A stretch of 10,326 bases of DNA from UBA7887 sp964408735 (GTDB taxonomy: Bacteria; Pseudomonadota; Alphaproteobacteria; UBA7887). This document shows, piece after piece, positions 6,478 to 10,326 of this stretch (position 1 is the first letter of the stretch; each line of letters begins with the position of its first letter). The notes under the pieces were generated by a model. The model had not been told where the DNA came from. It saw only the letters and a program-made list of their open reading frames with translations, and did no database searches. Both the position numbers and the translations under genes were made by a program. The stretch lies in assembly GCA_964408735.1 (NCBI GenBank), contig CAYPAX010000133.1, positions 1 through 10,326 of the forward strand. Direction: 5' to 3'.

Positions 6478-6508
6478 CTGGGACCGACGCACATGTCGTC
6501 GGTCCCAG
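6478..6508. terminator. 12-bp stem-loop between convergent genes, possible bidirectional terminator
   Basis: CTGGGACCGACG and its exact complement CGTCGGTCCCAG flank the 7-base loop CACATGT. The stem begins 5 bases after the monooxygenase stop and is the only strong hairpin in the 99-base gap before the porin stop at 6573. Reading right-to-left, the stem is followed by TCTTTC, a short T-rich stretch, so it suits the porin transcript better. On the plus strand no T-run follows. Confidence 0.55.
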
Positions 6509-6572
6509 ACCGGCAAGCCGTGTGGAGGTCGGGGAAGGGGGGATTCCCTGACAGACCCGACTTGTCGTTAGC

Positions 6573-8084
6573 CTACCACTTTACCTGCGCGCGCAAGCCC
6601 AGCATGTCGATGCTGTCGCCGGCGGCGAGGCCGCCCGCGCCCGGCTGGTTGCCTGCCGTAGCGCGGTCGACGTCGGCGTGGATGTAATTGAACATGAAGC
6701 GGATGTAATTGTTGACATACCAGTTCACGCCGATGGTGAAGTTGCTCTCCCTGCCGCCGCGCGTGCCGACCAGCCAGCTGGTGCCGTTGGCGTCGTTGAG
6801 GAAGGTATTTTCCTCGTCGTCGAGGTCGACGAAGCTGTAGCGGAAGGCAAGCTCCCAGGCGCCCAACCCGCCGCTCGCCAGATTGAACGGCTCGGCCGGC
6901 TTGATCCCCGACCAGGCAGCCTTGGACATGGCGTAGCCCTTGCTCTCGCCGGTGAGGATCCAGCCGCCCTGTAGGTAGTAGCCCATATAGTCGAGGTCGG
7001 GCAGGCCACCGGCGAAATGCTCTGCCGGATCGGAGAGCTGGTCCATGCCGAACCAGTTGATCTCGCCGTTGAGCCAGAAGCTGTCATATTTGGCCGCCGC
7101 TTCGAGGCCGTAGGACCAGGCGTCGTCGTTGCGAATGCCGTTGGCCGGGCCGGCATTGCTGGCGGCGCTGACCCAGCGCGTGCCGTCGACGCGCAGCTCC
7201 GGCCGGTCTCGCCAGGTGACGGTGGTGCCGGCGGCGACCTGCTGCGGCTCGATCATCCAAGAGGCATGACCGCCAATGTGCAGCATCATGGTCTTTTCAT
7301 TGATCGGCGCATGGGCGGCGCGGCCGTTCCAGTAGAGGAAATCGTCGCCCGCATCGTCGTTCATATCGCCGTACCAGAGGCCCGTATCGACCGACCACTG
7401 TTCGCCATTGGCGTTTACGGAAAAGCCGTTGGCCGGCGGTGTGAAAGGGGCGCTGGCGGCATTGTGGGCCAGCGAGCGTTCGAGGAAGCTGATGTCGTTG
7501 GAGCTGACCCGCTCGTTGAAGCCGGTCGCGGCCTTGTGGCGGCCGATACTTATCGACAGCGGTCTGAAGCCGACATAGCTGATGACGCCCTCGTAGAGAA
7601 AGGCGTTGTTGTCGGGCGCACCGCCAGAATCGAGCATCAGCAGATATTGCCAGTCGTTCTCTATCTTGCCGGTGACGCCAAGGCGGGCACGGCGGAAATT
7701 GGTGCCGCTGCTGGCGTCGGGGTCGATGCGTACGTCTTGGCCGCCGGACGCCACGCCGTCCTGGCCATAGACCGCGGTGTCGTAATGAATACGCCCGGTG
7801 ATCTTCATGGTGCTCGAGCCGTCGCCGGTCTGGAACTCCGGCGTCGGGCCTTTCATCTTCACCGTGACGCCACCCGCATCGGCGTTCGCGGCAGCCTGCT
7901 CGGCGGTCTGCTGGGCCTGGCGGACCTGCGCCTCGAGCTGCCGTTTCAGCAGGATGAGCTGTTGCTCGAGCTCCAGAATGCGCGAGGCGATGTCTTCATT
8001 GGACGTTTGCGCCTGCCCCTGGCTTGCGGCAAATAGCAATGCCATTGCGGTACCGACAATCCGCGCCCCGCGCTTGATGGGCAT
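6573..8084 (-). CDS. OprP/OprO-type phosphate-selective porin family protein
   Basis: A 503-residue outer-membrane protein. Residues 1-25 are a signal peptide (MALLFAASQGQA, cleavage before QTS). Residues about 30-70 form a coiled coil (EDIASRILELEQQLILLKRQ), the N-terminal trimerisation feature of many such porins. From about 92 on there are alternating beta-strands of a barrel (MKITGRIHYD, NFRRARLGVTGKIENDWQY, SISIGRHKAATGFNERVSSN, GVNWYVNNYIRFMFNYIHADVD), ending in the terminal aromatic VKW used for barrel assembly. This matches the Porin_O_P family (PF07396). The name implies phosphate or polyphosphate, but family members differ in selectivity and none can be assigned here. The ATG at 8082-8084 has AAGGAG 8 bases upstream; the frame upstream to 8198 lacks a signal-like start. 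Probably a single-gene unit ending at the 6478-6508 stem-loop. Confidence 0.87.
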   Translation of the reverse strand: MPIKRGARIVGTAMALLFAASQGQAQTSNEDIASRILELEQQLILLKRQLEAQVRQAQQTAEQAAANADAGGVTVKMKGPTPEFQTGDGSSTMKITGRIHYDTAVYGQDGVASGGQDVRIDPDASSGTNFRRARLGVTGKIENDWQYLLMLDSGGAPDNNAFLYEGVISYVGFRPLSISIGRHKAATGFNERVSSNDISFLERSLAHNAASAPFTPPANGFSVNANGEQWSVDTGLWYGDMNDDAGDDFLYWNGRAAHAPINEKTMMLHIGGHASWMIEPQQVAAGTTVTWRDRPELRVDGTRWVSAASNAGPANGIRNDDAWSYGLEAAAKYDSFWLNGEINWFGMDQLSDPAEHFAGGLPDLDYMGYYLQGGWILTGESKGYAMSKAAWSGIKPAEPFNLASGGLGAWELAFRYSFVDLDDEENTFLNDANGTSWLVGTRGGRESNFTIGVNWYVNNYIRFMFNYIHADVDRATAGNQPGAGGLAAGDSIDMLGLRAQVKW

Positions 8085-8145
8085 TCGAGAGCTCCTTCTG
8101 CACTTCGATTCGTCGTTCGTGGGATGTGGTATCGCTGCGGCGTTA

Positions 8146-8175
8146 CGGTTCTTGTGTCGGTTCTGTTGCGGTTTT
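8146..8175. repeat. Three tandem CGGTTYT direct repeats in the porin / nnrED promoter region
   Basis: CGGTTCT at 8146-8152, CGGTTCT at 8158-8164 and CGGTTTT at 8169-8175 repeat with steps of 12 and 11 bases, close to one helical turn. They lie in the gap between the divergent porin and NAD(P)H-hydrate repair genes. The layout (7-mers every 11 bases or so) resembles Pho boxes, but the sequence does not match the usual CTGTCAT half-site. Confidence 0.4.
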
Positions 8176-8180
8176 ATGAC
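8152..8180 (+). promoter_or_regulatory. Candidate promoter for nnrED
   Basis: TTGTGT at 8152-8157 and TATGAC at 8175-8180 are separated by 17 bases, matching sigma-70 elements at 3 of 6 and 4 of 6 positions. Transcription would begin near 8187, giving a leader of about 40 bases before the preferred ATG at 8228. It overlaps the direct repeats, so a protein binding there could block or assist this promoter. Weak match; inference only. Confidence 0.25.
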
Positions 8181-8227
8181 CCGGCAAGCCTTTGCCAATG
8201 GCGCCGTCGGGACTAGGCTGCATCCTT

Positions 8228-9688
8228 ATGGAAACCGACGATTGGAACGCGCAGGCAGTCCTGAGCTGCGCCGAGATGGGCGCCGCCGATGCCGCCGCCA
8301 TCGCCGCCGGCAGGCCTGGGATCGTGCTCATGGAGAACGCCTGCGCGGCCGTGACGCGGGCGATTCGGGCGCGCTGGGCACCGCGGCCGACATTGGTGCT
8401 GTGCGGGCCGGGCAATAACGGCGGCGACGGCTTCGGTGTTGCCGCTGCATTGTCGCGCCATGGCTGGCCCGTCACCCTGGCGCTGTGGGGCGAGCGCGAC
8501 AAGCTTGGCGGCGATGCGGCGATCATGGCCGAGCGCTGGCAGGGGCCTGTCGTCGAGGCCGCGCCGGCGTGCTTTGGCGGCCACGGCCTCGTGGTTGATG
8601 CCCTGTTCGGCGCCGGGCTTTCGCGCGACCTCGACGGTGTGCCCTTGGCCTTGGTCGAAGCCCTGGCGGCAGGCAATCACGATGTCGTAGCCATCGATGT
8701 TCCGAGCGGCGTGGACGGCGATACGGGCGAGGTGCGTGGCGCCGTGGCGGCGGCAGCACTGACCGTGACCTTCTTCCGCCCGAAGCCTGGCCATCTGCTG
8801 AGCCCGGGCCGCGGCCTTTGTGGCGAGCTTGTGGTCCGCGATATCGGCATTCCGCCCGGCGTGCTCCGCGACATCGCGCCGGCAACGGCGGCGAACGGGC
8901 CCAGGCTCTGGCGGGACCGTCTTCCCCGCCCGCCGCGAGAGGGCCACAAATATCACCGCGGTCATGCCCTGATCGCAGGCGGCGAGACCACCACCGGCGC
9001 GGCCCGCCTGGCAGCCCGATCGGCCCTTGCCGTGGGCGCCGGGCTGGTGACGGTAGCGGCGCCGGGCGGCTCGTTTCCTGTTTACGCCGAGGCCCTGGAA
9101 TCGGTGATGGTGTCGGGCGACGACTTTGGCGTCGTGCTAGCCGACATTCGCAAGAATGCGGTGCTCGTCGGTCCCGGCAACGGCGTCGGCGCGGTGACCC
9201 ATGAGAACGCCATGCTGGCCATGGCCGCGGGCCGCCGTGTGGTGCTCGATGCGGATGCACTGACGAGCTTCGCCGACGACCGTGACACGTTGTTCGCTTC
9301 CGCCGCCGGCTGCCCCAGCGTGCTGACGCCCCATGACGGCGAATATTCGCGCCTGTTCGAGGCAGCTGGCGATCGGCTCTCCCGTGCCCACGCCGGCGCG
9401 GCTGAAGCGCGCACCGTGGTGGCGCTCAAAGGCCCCGAGACCGTCATTGCCGCAGCTGATGGCCGCGCCGTGATAGAAAGCGGCGGCCCGGCAGATCTTG
9501 CCACGGCAGGTACCGGCGATGTGCTTGCCGGGCTCATCACCGGGCTGATGGCGGCGGGCGCGGTGCCGTTCGATGCCGCCTGCATGGCCGCCTGGATTCA
9601 CGCCGCGGCCGCTCGCAATGCCGGGGTCGGCCTGGTCAGCGAGGACTTGCCGGATCACGTGGCGGCCGTGCTCGCCGAGCTGGCGTAG
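8228..9688 (+). CDS. nnr: Bifunctional NAD(P)H-hydrate epimerase / ADP-dependent NAD(P)H-hydrate dehydratase
   Basis: A 486-residue two-domain repair enzyme that turns damaged, hydrated NADH/NADPH back to the active form. The N-terminal epimerase domain (about 10-215, YjeF_N) shows ENA (36-38), GPGNNGGDGFG (60-70), DALFGAGLSRDLDG (124-137) and AIDVPSGVDGDTGEV (155-169). The C-terminal dehydratase domain (about 235-486, ribokinase-like YjeF_C) shows GHKYHRGHALIAGG (239-252), GAARLAARSALAVGAGLVTV, DADALTSF (341-348), LTPHDGEYSRLF (366-377) and the catalytic/ATP-site TAGTGDVLAGL (426-436). Both active-site blocks look intact. Start: ATG 8228 is preferred, since the family begins just upstream of LSCAEM and a candidate promoter lies at 8152-8180. 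TTG 8192 and ATG 8198 are in frame but have no clear ribosome binding site. Two bases separate it from the next gene. Confidence 0.92.
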   Translation: METDDWNAQAVLSCAEMGAADAAAIAAGRPGIVLMENACAAVTRAIRARWAPRPTLVLCGPGNNGGDGFGVAAALSRHGWPVTLALWGERDKLGGDAAIMAERWQGPVVEAAPACFGGHGLVVDALFGAGLSRDLDGVPLALVEALAAGNHDVVAIDVPSGVDGDTGEVRGAVAAAALTVTFFRPKPGHLLSPGRGLCGELVVRDIGIPPGVLRDIAPATAANGPRLWRDRLPRPPREGHKYHRGHALIAGGETTTGAARLAARSALAVGAGLVTVAAPGGSFPVYAEALESVMVSGDDFGVVLADIRKNAVLVGPGNGVGAVTHENAMLAMAAGRRVVLDADALTSFADDRDTLFASAAGCPSVLTPHDGEYSRLFEAAGDRLSRAHAGAAEARTVVALKGPETVIAAADGRAVIESGGPADLATAGTGDVLAGLITGLMAAGAVPFDAACMAAWIHAAAARNAGVGLVSEDLPDHVAAVLAELA

Positions 9689-9690
9689 TC

Positions 9691-10326
9691 ATGTCGGACA
9701 GAACCTTTCTCGACCGCACCTTGCGGCGCTTGCACCGTCTGGCGACCGGCCGAGGCAAGGGCTTGAGCGAGTCCCTGTCGCCGGGCCTCGACGACGATGA
9801 TCGGGCGCAGGTCCAGGCGGCAATACGGGAGTGCCTTGACGCCCGCGGCGGGGCAGTCTCGGCGCTCGCCCGCGCGGCCGAGCTGAGTGAGGCCTATCTT
9901 TGCCTTGAGGCGGAGGGGCGGGCGCGCTTCATCGCATTGCTCGGCGATGCTTTCGGCATCGACAGGGCGCGGCTCGACAATGCCGCGCGTCTGCAGCTGC
10001 AGGGCGTGCCCGGTGCCCAGGCGGCCTTGCGCGACGCCCTCGAGCCGCCACGCGTGGCCCTGTTCCGTCAACTCGGCGGCCTGCCCGACGGCGTCAAGTT
10101 CCTCGTCGACCTGCGGGCCGAGTTGCGCGAGCTGCCGCTCGACGACGGTGTGCGAAAGAGAGTCGATGGCGAGCTCATGGAGCTGCTCGCATCCTGGTTC
10201 GATGTCGGCTTTCTCGAGCTTCGCCGTATCACCTGGGACTCCTCGGCCGACCTGCTGGAGCGCCTCATCGCCTACCAGCCCGTTGACGAAGTCTGCTCTG
10301 GACGCGTGTCGCTGTGTCTGATTCTC
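9691..10326 (+). CDS. Malonyl-CoA decarboxylase, N-terminal part (partial at window edge)
   Basis: The first 212 codons of a malonyl-CoA decarboxylase, which converts malonyl-CoA to acetyl-CoA and CO2. The alpha-helical N-terminal domain is visible, including GVKFLVDLRAEL (about 145-156), LLASWFDVGFLELRRITW (about 171-188) and LLERLIAYQPVDEV (about 188-201), all typical of the family. The catalytic GNAT-like C-terminal domain would lie beyond the window. The last 11 codons (from 10294) do not resemble the H[EI]..W.DL segment expected there, and the final bases match an inverted sequence at the left edge, so the gene may be interrupted. ATG 9691 lies 2 bases after the nnr stop, implying co-transcription; no clear ribosome binding site is seen. 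Confidence 0.82.
   Translation, partial: MSDRTFLDRTLRRLHRLATGRGKGLSESLSPGLDDDDRAQVQAAIRECLDARGGAVSALARAAELSEAYLCLEAEGRARFIALLGDAFGIDRARLDNAARLQLQGVPGAQAALRDALEPPRVALFRQLGGLPDGVKFLVDLRAELRELPLDDGVRKRVDGELMELLASWFDVGFLELRRITWDSSADLLERLIAYQPVDEVCSGRVSLCLIL
10294..10326. other. Right-edge sequence with an inverted match to the left edge (IS tip?)
   Basis: 10308-10326 reads GTCGCTGTGTCTGATTCTC. The reverse complement of 18-35 reads GTGGCTTTGCTGATTCTC. They share an exact 9-base inner part and 7 of 9 outer bases after one inserted base, as expected for imperfect terminal inverted repeats of an insertion sequence. In both places the adjacent reading frame loses homology. No element body is present, so the identity is unproven. 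Confidence 0.35.

Noticed and set aside
5598..6494. A 298-codon minus-strand frame opposite the monooxygenase.
   Set aside because: The plus strand carries the intact flavoprotein motifs; this frame has none and no good start signal.
6532..6550. GGGAA...TTCCC inverted repeat around a G-run near 6532-6550.
   Set aside because: The arms are only about five bases and the run of G makes chance pairing likely.
7017..8036. A 339-codon plus-strand frame opposite the porin.
   Set aside because: The minus strand carries the signal peptide, coiled coil, barrel strands and terminal aromatic residue; this frame is a shadow.

Overview
The window is high-GC and densely coded, with short intergenic gaps and long antisense shadow frames. 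The gene families (PF17784-type sulfotransferase, DUF3237, SorA/SorB-like sulfite dehydrogenase, OprP/OprO-type porin, Baeyer-Villiger-type monooxygenase, fused NnrE-NnrD, malonyl-CoA decarboxylase) suggest an alphaproteobacterium, probably free-living. This taxonomic call is an inference from gene content; no rRNA or tRNA is present.

Layout, left to right. (1) Positions 1-51 look foreign and cut off the 5' part of a RidA-family gene ending at 348. (2) The gap 349-476 holds two perfect palindromes sharing the core GGTGACAGTCACC, arranged like a REP doublet. (3) A minus-strand pair, sulfotransferase then DUF3237 protein (1559-477), is tightly coupled. (4) Divergent from it, a 574-residue Sel1-repeat protein with large unassigned domains runs 1664-3388. 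(5) Convergent with that, sharing a CTAG at the stop codons, is a minus-strand sorA-sorB-like pair (4931-3385). (6) Divergent from sorA is a plus-strand flavin monooxygenase with an exact Baeyer-Villiger fingerprint (5022-6473), followed by a strong stem-loop. (7) A minus-strand phosphate-selective-type porin (8084-6573) comes next. (8) Divergent from the porin are a bifunctional NAD(P)H-hydrate repair enzyme and a malonyl-CoA decarboxylase gene, only 2 nt apart; the latter runs off the right edge.

Functionally the region is mostly metabolic. SorA/SorB would oxidise sulfite in the periplasm and pass electrons to a small c-type cytochrome. The porin would take up anions, NnrED repairs damaged NAD(P)H, and malonyl-CoA decarboxylase makes acetyl-CoA. 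No defence system, CRISPR array or complete mobile element was seen.

The least explained items are four: the Sel1-repeat/coiled-coil protein; the REP-like doublet; three tandem 7-bp repeats between the porin and nnrED; and matching inverted sequences at the two window edges, which look like insertion-sequence tips where the RidA and malonyl-CoA decarboxylase reading frames lose homology.
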